Assembly (NCBI RefSeq): GCF_004364325.1
Contig: NZ_SOCP01000007.1
Location: forward strand, 410,253 to 474,252
DNA: 64,000 bases
Reading direction: 5' to 3'
From: Actinophytocola oryzae
GTDB taxonomy: Bacteria; Actinomycetota; Actinomycetes; Mycobacteriales; Pseudonocardiaceae
Position numbers and translations under genes: made by a program. The stretch's first letter is position 1; each line of letters opens with the position of its first letter. The notes beneath the pieces were generated by a model. It was not told the DNA's origin. It saw only the letters and a program-made list of their open reading frames with translations, and searched no databases. Positions 49,112 through 57,732 of the stretch are shown here, in pieces.

Positions 49112-49830
49112 CCGGTGTGTCCGCCCGGATCCTGCGTCCGGACGAGCTGCCGGCGCGGGACCGGGGCGCGGGAGCACGCACGGTGCCGCTCGTGACCAGC
49201 GCCCGCGGCGCGACGTCGTTCCTCAACGGCGTCACCAGCTTCGAGCCGGGTGCGGCGATCGCCCACCACGTCCACAACGTCGCCGAGTCGGTGGTCGTCC
49301 TGCAGGGTGCGGCAGTCGTGGACATCGACGGCACGCGGACGCCGCTGCGCGCGTTCGACACGACCTTCGTGCCGGCCGGCATCCCGCACCACTTCGAGAA
49401 CGCCTCGGCCGGCGAGCCGATGACGATCTTCTGGACCTATGCGGGCATCGAGGCGACGCGGACACTGGTCGCGTCGGGGGAGCGCGGCCGGATCGAGGCC
49501 GAGCAGCCCGACGGCGCCGAGCCGGTGGACATCGTCAGGGAGAGCGCCCGGATCACCGTGAAACCCGGGCGGGAGAACGCTTTCGAGGACGCGGTGGCGG
49601 CGGCGGCCACGCTGTTCCAGCGGGCGCACGGCGCGCGCACGTTCGTCCTGGAGCGCTCGCACGAGCACCCGCTGTCCTACCGGCTGACCGTCGGCTGGGA
49701 GTCGGTCGACGACCACCTGTCCGGCTTCCGGGGCTCGCCGGACTTCGCCCGGTGGCGGGCGCTCATCGGCGACTCGATCGAGGGACTGCCGGAGGTCGAA
49801 CACTTCGAGCACGTCCTGACCGCGTTCTGA
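49108..49830 (+). CDS. Cupin domain fused to antibiotic-biosynthesis-monooxygenase (ABM) domain
   Basis: The 240-residue protein has a cupin barrel (IAHHVHNVAESVVVLQGAAV with metal-type His residues, then FVPAGIPHHFEN) and, from about residue 145, an ABM-type ferredoxin-like domain (RITVKPGRENAFEDAVAAAA, then LTVGWESVDDHLSGFRGSPD and FARW). ABM domains serve as small cofactor-free oxygenases, heme-degrading enzymes or dimerisation units. The combined protein could be a decarboxylase, isomerase or oxygenase in this pathway. GTG 49108 overlaps the aldehyde dehydrogenase stop. Confidence 0.75.
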   Translation: MTGVSARILRPDELPARDRGAGARTVPLVTSARGATSFLNGVTSFEPGAAIAHHVHNVAESVVVLQGAAVVDIDGTRTPLRAFDTTFVPAGIPHHFENASAGEPMTIFWTYAGIEATRTLVASGERGRIEAEQPDGAEPVDIVRESARITVKPGRENAFEDAVAAAATLFQRAHGARTFVLERSHEHPLSYRLTVGWESVDDHLSGFRGSPDFARWRALIGDSIEGLPEVEHFEHVLTAF

Positions 49831-49862
49831 CGCCCCCGACCGACAAGAGAGGCACGACGGCG

Positions 49863-50699
49863 ATGGCGACCACCACCGAGCCCGACTCACAGGGCGCGCA
49901 CCTCCTCGGCGCGACCCCGTTCTTCGCGTCACAGCACGACCAACGCCTGTCCTACGCGCTGTACGTGCCCAAGGACCACACGCCGGACGCGGCGCCGCTG
50001 CCCCTCGTGGTCGTCCAGCACGGCACCGGGCGGTCGGCCGAGGCGTACCGGAACCACTGGAAGCAGTTCGCGATCGAGCACCGGTGCGTCATCCTGACCC
50101 CGCTGTTCCCGGCCGGACTGGTCGAGCCGGGGGAGCTGCACAACTTCAAGTTCCTGGAGTACAAGGGAATCCGGTTCGACCACGAACTGCTCCACATCGT
50201 GGACGAGGTCGGCGCGCGGTTCAACACGGAGACCGCGACGTTCTACCTCCACGGGTTCTCCGGCGGCGGCCAGTTCGCCCACCGGTTCCTCTACGCCGCG
50301 CCGGACCGGCTGGCCGGCGTGTCGATCGGCGCACCCGGCCGGATCACCGAGCTCGACGACACCCTGCCGTGGTGGCTCGGCACCGGGGGCTTCGCGGAGC
50401 GCTTCGGTGTGCCGATCGACCTCGACGCCGTGCGCCGGGTGCCCGTGCAGATGGTGGTGGGCGGTGACGACGTCGAGACCTGGGAGATCGCCAACGTCGG
50501 CGGCCCGAACTGGATGGACGGGGTGGAGAGGACCGGCCGGACCCGCGTCGAGCGGCTGGAGACGTTGCGTGCCGGTTTCGTGGCGCACGGCATCGACGTG
50601 CGTTTCGACGTCGTGCCCGGTGTCGGCCACCGGGGCAGCCTGGTGATCCCCGTCGTCCAGGAGTTCATGGCGGACCTGTTGAGCAGGAGAGCGGCGTGA
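49863..50699 (+). CDS. Alpha/beta hydrolase (esterase-like)
   Basis: The 278-residue hydrolase has the nucleophile elbow LHGFSGGGQ (Ser133), an Asp in VVGGDDVETWE and a His in VPGVGHRGS. The HGTGRSAEAYRNHW oxyanion segment resembles poly(hydroxyalkanoate)- or siderophore-esterase-like proteins. It has no secretion signal. It sits in the catabolic operon, 32 bases after the cupin gene, and may cleave an imported ester. Confidence 0.8.
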   Translation: MATTTEPDSQGAHLLGATPFFASQHDQRLSYALYVPKDHTPDAAPLPLVVVQHGTGRSAEAYRNHWKQFAIEHRCVILTPLFPAGLVEPGELHNFKFLEYKGIRFDHELLHIVDEVGARFNTETATFYLHGFSGGGQFAHRFLYAAPDRLAGVSIGAPGRITELDDTLPWWLGTGGFAERFGVPIDLDAVRRVPVQMVVGGDDVETWEIANVGGPNWMDGVERTGRTRVERLETLRAGFVAHGIDVRFDVVPGVGHRGSLVIPVVQEFMADLLSRRAA

Positions 50700-52150
50700 C
50701 CACGGTGAACGACGAGGCGACGATCGGCCTTGGCCCGGTGCACGCCCTGCTGCGTGAGCTCGCCGACCGGGGGATGCGCCTGCACTCGCTGCTCGTCCAC
50801 CGGCGCGGCCGGACCGTGCTCGAGCTGTGGCAGTGGCCCCACGCGCCGTCGCTGCGGCACAAGCTGCACTCGGCGACCAAGAGTTTCACCGGCACGGCCG
50901 TCGGCTTCGCCGAGGCGGAGGGGCTGCTCGGGCTCGACGACCCGGTCGCCGGCTTCTTCCCACGCCTGCCGGCCGGCGCCGACCTGCGGGGGATGCGGGT
51001 CCGCGACCTGCTCACCATGCGTACCGGCCACGGTCGCGGCCTGTCCGGCGCGACGACCCGGCTGCGCACGACCGGCTGGGTCGAGGAGTTCCTCGCGGAG
51101 CCGGTGGTCGAGCCGCCCGGCCACACCTTCATGTACGACAGCTCGGCCAGTCACGTGCTGTCGGCGATCGTGCAGGAGGTGTCCGGCCTGCCCGTCGACG
51201 AGTACCTGCGCCCCCGGCTGTTCGACCCGCTCGGCATCGAGGACGTCGAGTGGGAGCGGGACCCCGACGGCGTGTGCGGCGGCGGCAACGGGCTCTCGCT
51301 GCGCCCCCGCGACCTGTTGTCCTTCGGCGTGCTGTACCTGCGGGACGGGTGGTGGGCGGGGGAGCGTGTGCTGCCGGAGGGCTGGGCGCGGCGGGCATCG
51401 GCGCCGCACGTCCGGCACGCCGCGATGGGGACGTGGAACGGCCGGGAGTTCGGGCGGCCCGGGGCGGACGCCGTCGCGGACTCCGGCTACGGCTACCAGT
51501 TCTGGACCACCGAGGACCGGATCCACAACGCGTCGGGGATCTTCGGCCAGGAGTGCATGGTCTTCCCGGACCAGGACGGGGTCGTCGTCGTCACCGGCGC
51601 GATGGGCGACGGCACCTACCACGACCTGCCGGAGATGCTCCGCACCACGTTCCGGTCCGCGCTCCGCGGCGAGGGAGCCGACGACGCCGCCGCAGAGGCC
51701 GTCTACCGTCTGGTCCTGCGGGCCCGTGAACCGGAGCCGGTACCGGCCACCGAGGTCCCGACCGGGGTCGAGGGGACCTACCACTTCGCACCGAACGAGC
51801 ACGGCCTGCGCAGCCTCACGGTCGAGCGCAAGGACGGCGCGGTGCTGCTGGGCATCGCGGACGACCGCGGCGAGCACGCGATCGAACACGGCCTGGGGCA
51901 CTGGGTCCGGCAGCGCACCGGGGTGAGCGTGTGGCGCCTGCACCACTCCTATCAGGACACCCGGGCGGTCATCGTCGCCGCCGCACGGTGGTCGACCGAC
52001 GAGCTGGCGCTGACCTGGCACTTCCTGGAGTCGCCGTTCATCGACCAGCTGCGGCTGAGCTTCGACGAGGACGGCGTCACAGTGGCGCACGAGGTCAACG
52101 TCAACGGCGGCCCGACGGTCCTTCCCCCGGTCCGCGGTGTCCGGAGCTGA
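50696..52150 (+). CDS. Serine hydrolase of the beta-lactamase (class C/EstB-like) family
   Basis: The 484-residue protein has the SxxK motif S59-A-T-K62 in HSATKSFTG, a Tyr motif Y147-D-S149, and the late HNASGIFGQE segment corresponding to the K/H-x-G motif region. A C-terminal domain of about 130 residues (from PTGVEGTYHFAPNEHGL) resembles the lipocalin-like end of such esterases. Cytosolic location and neighbours point to an esterase or amidase rather than antibiotic resistance. GTG 50696 overlaps the previous stop. Confidence 0.8.
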   Translation: MTTVNDEATIGLGPVHALLRELADRGMRLHSLLVHRRGRTVLELWQWPHAPSLRHKLHSATKSFTGTAVGFAEAEGLLGLDDPVAGFFPRLPAGADLRGMRVRDLLTMRTGHGRGLSGATTRLRTTGWVEEFLAEPVVEPPGHTFMYDSSASHVLSAIVQEVSGLPVDEYLRPRLFDPLGIEDVEWERDPDGVCGGGNGLSLRPRDLLSFGVLYLRDGWWAGERVLPEGWARRASAPHVRHAAMGTWNGREFGRPGADAVADSGYGYQFWTTEDRIHNASGIFGQECMVFPDQDGVVVVTGAMGDGTYHDLPEMLRTTFRSALRGEGADDAAAEAVYRLVLRAREPEPVPATEVPTGVEGTYHFAPNEHGLRSLTVERKDGAVLLGIADDRGEHAIEHGLGHWVRQRTGVSVWRLHHSYQDTRAVIVAAARWSTDELALTWHFLESPFIDQLRLSFDEDGVTVAHEVNVNGGPTVLPPVRGVRS

Positions 52151-52151
52151 C

Positions 52152-52784
52152 ATGTCCCGGTTCCCCGGTGGCGACGGCCTCGAGTTGGCCTACCGCGACC
52201 TCGGGCACGGCCGCCCCCTCGTGCTGCTCCACGGGTTCGCGTCGACGTCGGCCGTGTGGCTCGACAGTGGACTTGCGGCCACCCTCGCCGAGCACGGCCG
52301 CCGCGTGATCCTCCCGGACCTGCGTGGCCACGGCGACAGCGCGTCCCCGCACGCGGCCTACCCACCGGACGTCCTGGTCGACGACGGGCTCGCACTGGTC
52401 GAGGAACTCGGCCTCGACGACTACGACCTCGGCGGACACTCGCTCGGCGGCCGCACCGCGCTGCGCATGCTGGTCCGCGGTGCCCACCCGGCCCGCGCGG
52501 TCGTCATCGGGCAGGGACTCGGCTCCGTCATCCCGCGACGACGACGCCCCGGCGGGCCGGCCCACCCGGTGCTGGGCACGTTCGTCCCGACGCCGGAGTC
52601 CGCGCTGTCCCGGATCGCCACCCGCACCCTCGTGGTGACCGGCACCGAGGACACCGTCGACGGACCCGGGCTCGCCGCGGCGCTACCCGACGCCCGGCAC
52701 GTCCAGGTGCCGGGCGATCACCTGACCGCGCTCGACGGCCCCGAGCTGGCCGCCGCCCTCATCGCCTTTCTCGACGAGCCCTGA
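52152..52784 (+). CDS. Small alpha/beta hydrolase
   Basis: The 210-residue hydrolase contains VLLHGFAST, nucleophile Ser97 in GGHSLGGRT, Asp in VVTGTEDTVDG and His in VPGDHLTAL. It lacks most of a cap domain, being about 60 residues shorter than typical members. ATG 52152 follows the preceding stop by one base with GGAG upstream. It is the last gene of the rightward operon and its end overlaps the end of the opposing fusion gene by 26 bases. Confidence 0.8.
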   Translation: MSRFPGGDGLELAYRDLGHGRPLVLLHGFASTSAVWLDSGLAATLAEHGRRVILPDLRGHGDSASPHAAYPPDVLVDDGLALVEELGLDDYDLGGHSLGGRTALRMLVRGAHPARAVVIGQGLGSVIPRRRRPGGPAHPVLGTFVPTPESALSRIATRTLVVTGTEDTVDGPGLAAALPDARHVQVPGDHLTALDGPELAAALIAFLDEP

Positions 52785-55032
52785 GTGCCCGCCCGAGCCG
52801 GTCGACGAACAGGTCCGCGTGGGCCCGCTCCCAGACCAGCGGCGGGCGGATCTTGAGCACGTCGCCGCCGGCACCGGTCAGGCCCGCGAGCACGCCCTGA
52901 CCGACGAGCAGTTCGAGCAGTGACCGTGCGACGTCGCGGGACGCCGCCTCGCCGTCGGCACGGACGTGCACCCCGGCCAGCAGACCGACACCGCGGACGT
53001 CGCCGAGCAACGGCTCTCCCTCGGCGAGCGCACGCAGACCCGCCCGCAGCCGCGCGCCGACCTCGACCGCCTGCTCGGGCAGACCGGTCAGCTGGAGGAT
53101 GTCCAGCACGGCATGACCCGCGGCCGCGGCGGCTGGTGTCGCGGCGAAGGTGGAGAAGTACTCGTACCTCCGTGCGAGCACGTCGGCGATCTCGCGCCGG
53201 GTGACCACGGCCCCGATCGGGTAGCCCGCGCCCATCGGCTTGCCCAGCGTCACGATGTCCGGCGTGACGCCGGACAGCACGAAGCGCCACAGGTGCGGGC
53301 CGCTGCGGCCGTACCCGGACTGCACTTCGTCGGCCAGGTAGAGGGCACCGGCGGCGTGCGCGCCGTCCACCAGACCGGCGAGGAACTCCCCGGGCACGTC
53401 GAGGATGCCCTCGGAGGTGAACTGCGAGTCGGCCAGCACCAGCGCCGCCTGCTCATCGAGCGCCTGGGTGGTCGCCGCGATCCGCCTGCTCGCCTCCTCG
53501 GCGGTCAGGCCGGCGGCCGGTCCGTGCGGCGCCTCGAACGTCGCCGTGTGCGCCGGCCGGTGGCCTGCGGGCCACTCGTTGGGGCTGAGGTCGGCCATCC
53601 ACTTCGTCGAGCCGTGGTAGGCGTGCTCGGCGATGACGGCCGCGGAGCCGCCGGTGTACTCCGTCGCGAGCCGCCACGCCAGCTCGTTCGCCTCCGTGCC
53701 GGACGTGGTGAACAGACAGGTGTCCAGCTCGGCCGGCATCGTGGCCAGGATGCGTTCGGCGAGGTCCACGACGGCCGCGTGCAGGTAACGCGAGTGGGTG
53801 TTCAGCCTGGCCAGCTGCGTGGCGACGGCGGTGGTGACCGCCGGGTGGGCGTGGCCGACGACCGCGACGTTGTTGTAGGCGTCCAGATAGCGGGTGCCGT
53901 CGGCGGTGTGCAGCCACGGCCCCTCGCCCCGCACCACCTCCAGCGGCCGGCGGTAGAACAGCGGCGACAGCGGCCCACCCAGCGCGTCGGCCCGGCGGGT
54001 GGCCAGGTCGGTGTTCGCGGCGGCCAGGTCGCGGGTGCCGGCCAGGCGCGCGAACCGCTCGGCCAGCTCGTCGTGGCCGAACGCGCTGACCAGCGCCAGG
54101 GCACGTTCGCTGTTCGAGTCGTACTGCGTGATGTAACGGCGGTTCGCCTCGTGCGGGTCACGCCGGCTCGCCGACACGGCGAGTGTCGTGAGCAGCCGCG
54201 CGATGACCAGCTCACCCAGCAGCGCCACCTCCTCGGCCGACAGCGTGCGGTGGCGTCCGTAACCACGCAGCACCGCCTCGGTCAGCCGCCACAGCTGGTT
54301 CTGGTCGGTGACCGGGCGCAGCACCGAGGTGAGCGTCGCGGCGAGGTCGCAGACCACGGCCGTGTGGTGCATGTCGCCGAGGTCGATCACCCCGCTGACC
54401 GTGCCAGCCTCGGCGAGCACGTTGGTGAGCGTGACGTCGCCGTGCTGGACGCCCGAGGGCAGGGTGCGCGTCGCCGCCAACGCCGGTGTCACCCTGGCGA
54501 CCAGGCCGCGCACGCCGTCGAGCGGCGAGGCGGCCACGACCTCGGGCATGCGCCGGATGTCCCACGCCAGCGGCCGGGCCGCCGCCGGGTGGAAGAACCC
54601 GCGCAGCGCGACGGACATCCGTGCCGCCGCGGCACCGACCTGCTCGGCGAGGCCGACGTCGACCGGGGTGCCCTCCAGCGGACTGCCGGGCAGCAGGGTG
54701 ATGAGCCGGGCCAGGCAGTCGCGGCCGGCGGCGTCGGTCAGCAGCACCACCAGGTCGCCGCCCCGGGCCGCGACCGTGGCGGGTACCGCGAGCGTCGGGT
54801 CCGCGGCGTGGACGTGCGTGAGCGCGCGGACCTCCATGTCGACCACGTCGGCCCGTTCGGCGGGGTTCGCGACCTTGAGCACGTACCGGTCGTCGACCAG
54901 GACGTTGAGGTCGCGTTCGCTGTCCAGCGGGCGCAGCGCGGGGTCGGCGAGGTGCCAGTGCTCACGCACCAGGTCCCGCAGGGTCGCGAGGGAGAAGGCG
55001 GGCGCGGACTCGGTGAAGACGTCAGTGGTCAT
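52759..55032 (-). CDS. Kinase (APH-type)-class III aminotransferase fusion, probable phospho-lyase of a phosphorylated amino compound
   Basis: The 757-residue protein joins an aminoglycoside-phosphotransferase-like kinase (residues about 1-310; catalytic loop VQHGDVTLTNVL and DLGDM) to a class III PLP enzyme (about 345-757; TLGKPMGAGYPIG holds the PLP lysine, LYLADEVQSGYGRSG the PLP-ring Asp). In animals, hydroxylysine kinase and the AGXT2L1/AGXT2L2 phospho-lyases are the separate counterparts, converting 5-hydroxylysine or ethanolamine to an aldehyde, phosphate and ammonia. This predicts phosphorylation then elimination in one protein; the substrate is open. It overlaps the aconitase stop by 11 bases. 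Confidence 0.82.
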   Translation of the reverse strand: MTTDVFTESAPAFSLATLRDLVREHWHLADPALRPLDSERDLNVLVDDRYVLKVANPAERADVVDMEVRALTHVHAADPTLAVPATVAARGGDLVVLLTDAAGRDCLARLITLLPGSPLEGTPVDVGLAEQVGAAAARMSVALRGFFHPAAARPLAWDIRRMPEVVAASPLDGVRGLVARVTPALAATRTLPSGVQHGDVTLTNVLAEAGTVSGVIDLGDMHHTAVVCDLAATLTSVLRPVTDQNQLWRLTEAVLRGYGRHRTLSAEEVALLGELVIARLLTTLAVSASRRDPHEANRRYITQYDSNSERALALVSAFGHDELAERFARLAGTRDLAAANTDLATRRADALGGPLSPLFYRRPLEVVRGEGPWLHTADGTRYLDAYNNVAVVGHAHPAVTTAVATQLARLNTHSRYLHAAVVDLAERILATMPAELDTCLFTTSGTEANELAWRLATEYTGGSAAVIAEHAYHGSTKWMADLSPNEWPAGHRPAHTATFEAPHGPAAGLTAEEASRRIAATTQALDEQAALVLADSQFTSEGILDVPGEFLAGLVDGAHAAGALYLADEVQSGYGRSGPHLWRFVLSGVTPDIVTLGKPMGAGYPIGAVVTRREIADVLARRYEYFSTFAATPAAAAAGHAVLDILQLTGLPEQAVEVGARLRAGLRALAEGEPLLGDVRGVGLLAGVHVRADGEAASRDVARSLLELLVGQGVLAGLTGAGGDVLKIRPPLVWERAHADLFVDRLGRALRARRERR

Positions 55033-57652
55033 CGCGTCCGCTCTCCCCGTTCAGGAACCGCCGGTAGACGAAGGGCAACACGCCGCCGTGTGCGTGGTAG
55101 ACAGTCTCCTGCGGTGTGTCCAGCCGCGCCAGCACGGCGAACTCCCTCGCCCAACCGGGCCGCCGGGCACGCACCGTCACCCGGGACCGCGGTGCGCGCA
55201 GCGCGGACTCGAGACCGGTGAGGTCGAACGACTCGGTGCCGTCCAGACCGAGCGCCTCGGCGTTCTGTCCGTCGAGGAACTGCAGCGGCAGGACGCCGAG
55301 CTGGACCAGGTTGGCCCGGTGGATGCGTTCGAAGGAGCATGCGAGCACGGCCCTGACACCCAACAGCGCGGTGGCCTTCGCCGCCCAGTCCCGGGACGAC
55401 CCGGTCCCGTACTCCGCCCCGGCGACGACGATCAGGGGGACACCGGCCACGGCGTACGAGCACGCGGCGTCGTGGATCGGCACGATCTCACCGCCGCGCG
55501 TGAAGTCCGGGGTGACCCCGCCCTCTCCAGGGGCCAGCAGGTTCCGCAACCGGGGATTCGCGAACCCGCCACGCACCATCACCTCGAAGTTCCCGCGCCG
55601 CGCCGCGTACGTGCCGAGGTGGGTCTCGCCGAGCGCGGTCAGGTAGCGCCCCGCGCTGCTCCGTACCGGGATGCGACCCGCCGGGCTGATGTGGTCGGTG
55701 GTGACCGAGCCACCGAGCAGGGCGAGCACCCGGGCCCCGAGGATGTCGGCGGGCGCCGGCACGGTGCCGGTGACTCCGTCGAGGAACGGCGGCCGGCGCA
55801 GGTAGGTCGAGCCGGCGGACCAGTCGAACCGGTCACCGTCCGCCGCCGGCACGGCGCGCCACCGCTCGTCACCGTCGAAGAAGCCGGTGTAGGCGGTGCG
55901 GAACACCTCGGGCGTGACGTGCTCGTCGACCAGGGCGTCGATTTCGGCGTCGCTCGGCCACAGGTCGGCGAGCATGACGTCGACGCCGTCCCGGTCGACG
56001 CCGATCGGCTCGGTCGTGAGGTCGTGCGTGACCGATCCGGTCAGCGCGTAGGCGACGACCAGCGGCGGCGACGCGAGGTAGTTGAGCGAGACGTCGTTGT
56101 GGATCCGCCCGTCGAAGTTCCGGTTGCCGGACAGCACCGCGGCGACGACGGCGCCCCGCTCGCCGACCGCGTCGGCGACGGCCGGCAGGAGCGGGCCGGA
56201 GTTGCCGATGCACGTCATGCAGCCGAAGCCGACGAGGTTGAAGCCGAGCTCGTCGAGCGGATCGGACAGTCCGGCGTCGCGCAGGTAGTCGGCGACCGTC
56301 GTCGAGCCGGGCGCCAGGCTCGCCTTGACCCACGGCTTCGTCCGCAGGCCGCGTGCGCGTGCGTTGCGGGCGAGCAGCCCCGCCGCGACCATGACGTGCG
56401 GGTTGGACGTGTTCGTGCAGGACGTGATCGCGGCGATCGCGACCGCGCCGTCCAGGACCTGTCCACTGTCCTCGGGCGTGACCGTGCGGATCCGGCGGAT
56501 CTGGTTGACGGCCGCCGTGGCGTTGGCCGGCACGTCGTGGAGCGACACCCGGTCCTGGGGCCGGCGCGGCCCGGCGAGTGCCGCGGTCACCCCGGCGAGG
56601 TCGATGCGCACACGCTCGTCGTAGCGCGGTGTGGCGGCCGGATCGTGCCAGAGTCCCTGTTCCTTCGCGTAGGTCTCCACCGCCGCGACGTGGTCGGGAG
56701 TGCGCCCGGTGAGCCGCAGGTAGTCGAGCGTGGTTCGGTCGACGGGGAAGAGAGCGACCGTGGCGCCGAACTCGGGGCACATGTTCGCGATGGTCGCCCG
56801 CTGCGCCAGCGGGAGCCCCGCGACCGCGGGCCCGGTGAACTCCACGAACGACCCGACGACCCCGTGCGCGCGCAACGTCTCGGCGATCGTGAGGACCAGG
56901 TCGGTCGCCGTCACGCCCGGCGCGAGCGCACCGACCAAGTCGACGCCGACGACGGGTGGGACGACCATCGTCAACGGCTCGCCGAGCAGGGCGAGCTCTG
57001 CCTCGATCCCGCCGACGCCCCACGCCAGCACACCGAGCGCGTTCACCATCGTGGTGTGCGAGTCCGTGCCGGCGCAGGTGTCCGGGAACGCCCAGCCGTC
57101 ACGGCGCACGACGACCGGCGCGAGGTACTCCAGGTTGATCTGGTGCATGATCCCGCTGCCCGGCGGCACGATCCGGAACCCGTCGAGCCGCTGGCCCCAC
57201 TTGAGGAACCGGTACCGCTCGGCGTTGCGCGCGTACTCGTGCGCGATGTTGACCGCCAGGGCGTCCGTCCGGCCCGCCACCTCCGCCGCGATCGAGTGGT
57301 CGACGGTGAGGTCACTGGGAATCACCGGGCTCACCCGGCGCGGGTCGCCCCCCGTCTCGGCGACGGCGTCCCGCAACGCGGCGAGGTCGGTCAGCACCGG
57401 GATCCCGTTGGTGTCGTGGAGAAACACCCGGGAGGGTGAGAACGCGACGACGTCGAGCGTGCCGGCGGCGAGGGCGGCGATCTGGTCGGCGGTCACGGTG
57501 TCGCCGTCCTCGTGCCGCAGCAGGTTCTCCAGCAGGATCTTGTGGCTCAGTGGTAGCCGCTCGGCGCCGAGGACGGCGTCGATGCGGTGCACGAGGAACG
57601 TCTCGTCGGCGAGGTCGAGCCGGGCGATGCTGGAGAAGGTGTTCAGCGCCAT
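55022..57652 (-). CDS. acnA: Aconitate hydratase (AcnA/IRP-type)
   Basis: The 876-residue protein is a full-length AcnA-type aconitase. Cluster ligands are in AITSCTNTSNP and FGCMTCIGNSGP; DSHTTMVNALG, GSVTTDHISPAGRI and GAEYGTGSSRDWAAK mark the remaining active-site domains. It isomerises citrate and isocitrate, or a related tricarboxylate. An aconitase beside a kinase/phospho-lyase, with a GntR-type site in front, suggests a pathway-specific copy rather than the housekeeping TCA enzyme. ATG 57652 is chosen over an upstream GTG. Confidence 0.88.
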   Translation of the reverse strand: MALNTFSSIARLDLADETFLVHRIDAVLGAERLPLSHKILLENLLRHEDGDTVTADQIAALAAGTLDVVAFSPSRVFLHDTNGIPVLTDLAALRDAVAETGGDPRRVSPVIPSDLTVDHSIAAEVAGRTDALAVNIAHEYARNAERYRFLKWGQRLDGFRIVPPGSGIMHQINLEYLAPVVVRRDGWAFPDTCAGTDSHTTMVNALGVLAWGVGGIEAELALLGEPLTMVVPPVVGVDLVGALAPGVTATDLVLTIAETLRAHGVVGSFVEFTGPAVAGLPLAQRATIANMCPEFGATVALFPVDRTTLDYLRLTGRTPDHVAAVETYAKEQGLWHDPAATPRYDERVRIDLAGVTAALAGPRRPQDRVSLHDVPANATAAVNQIRRIRTVTPEDSGQVLDGAVAIAAITSCTNTSNPHVMVAAGLLARNARARGLRTKPWVKASLAPGSTTVADYLRDAGLSDPLDELGFNLVGFGCMTCIGNSGPLLPAVADAVGERGAVVAAVLSGNRNFDGRIHNDVSLNYLASPPLVVAYALTGSVTHDLTTEPIGVDRDGVDVMLADLWPSDAEIDALVDEHVTPEVFRTAYTGFFDGDERWRAVPAADGDRFDWSAGSTYLRRPPFLDGVTGTVPAPADILGARVLALLGGSVTTDHISPAGRIPVRSSAGRYLTALGETHLGTYAARRGNFEVMVRGGFANPRLRNLLAPGEGGVTPDFTRGGEIVPIHDAACSYAVAGVPLIVVAGAEYGTGSSRDWAAKATALLGVRAVLACSFERIHRANLVQLGVLPLQFLDGQNAEALGLDGTESFDLTGLESALRAPRSRVTVRARRPGWAREFAVLARLDTPQETVYHAHGGVLPFVYRRFLNGESGRDDH

Positions 57653-57680
57653 GGGATCACCCACCCTTCCATCCAGAGAC

Positions 57681-57691
57681 TATAGGTTATA
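57681..57691. promoter_or_regulatory. GntR-type operator candidate A
   Basis: TATAGGTTATA stands in the 80-bp gap between the aconitase start (57652, minus) and the dehydratase start (57733, plus). Its exact reverse complement stands before the GntR gene. Confidence 0.65.
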
Positions 57692-57732
57692 ACCTCGGCG
57701 AGCGGCCACCGACCGACACAGAGGAGCCTGGC

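Noticed and set aside
50696..52150. Antibiotic-resistance beta-lactamase
   Set aside because: No secretion signal, an extra C-terminal domain, and a position inside a catabolic operon fit an esterase-like serine hydrolase better.
54308..57439. A 1043-codon plus-strand open frame opposite the aconitase and fusion genes
   Set aside because: Composition is Arg/Asp/Gly-rich and repetitive as expected for an antisense shadow in GC-rich DNA. The minus-strand genes have complete family motifs.
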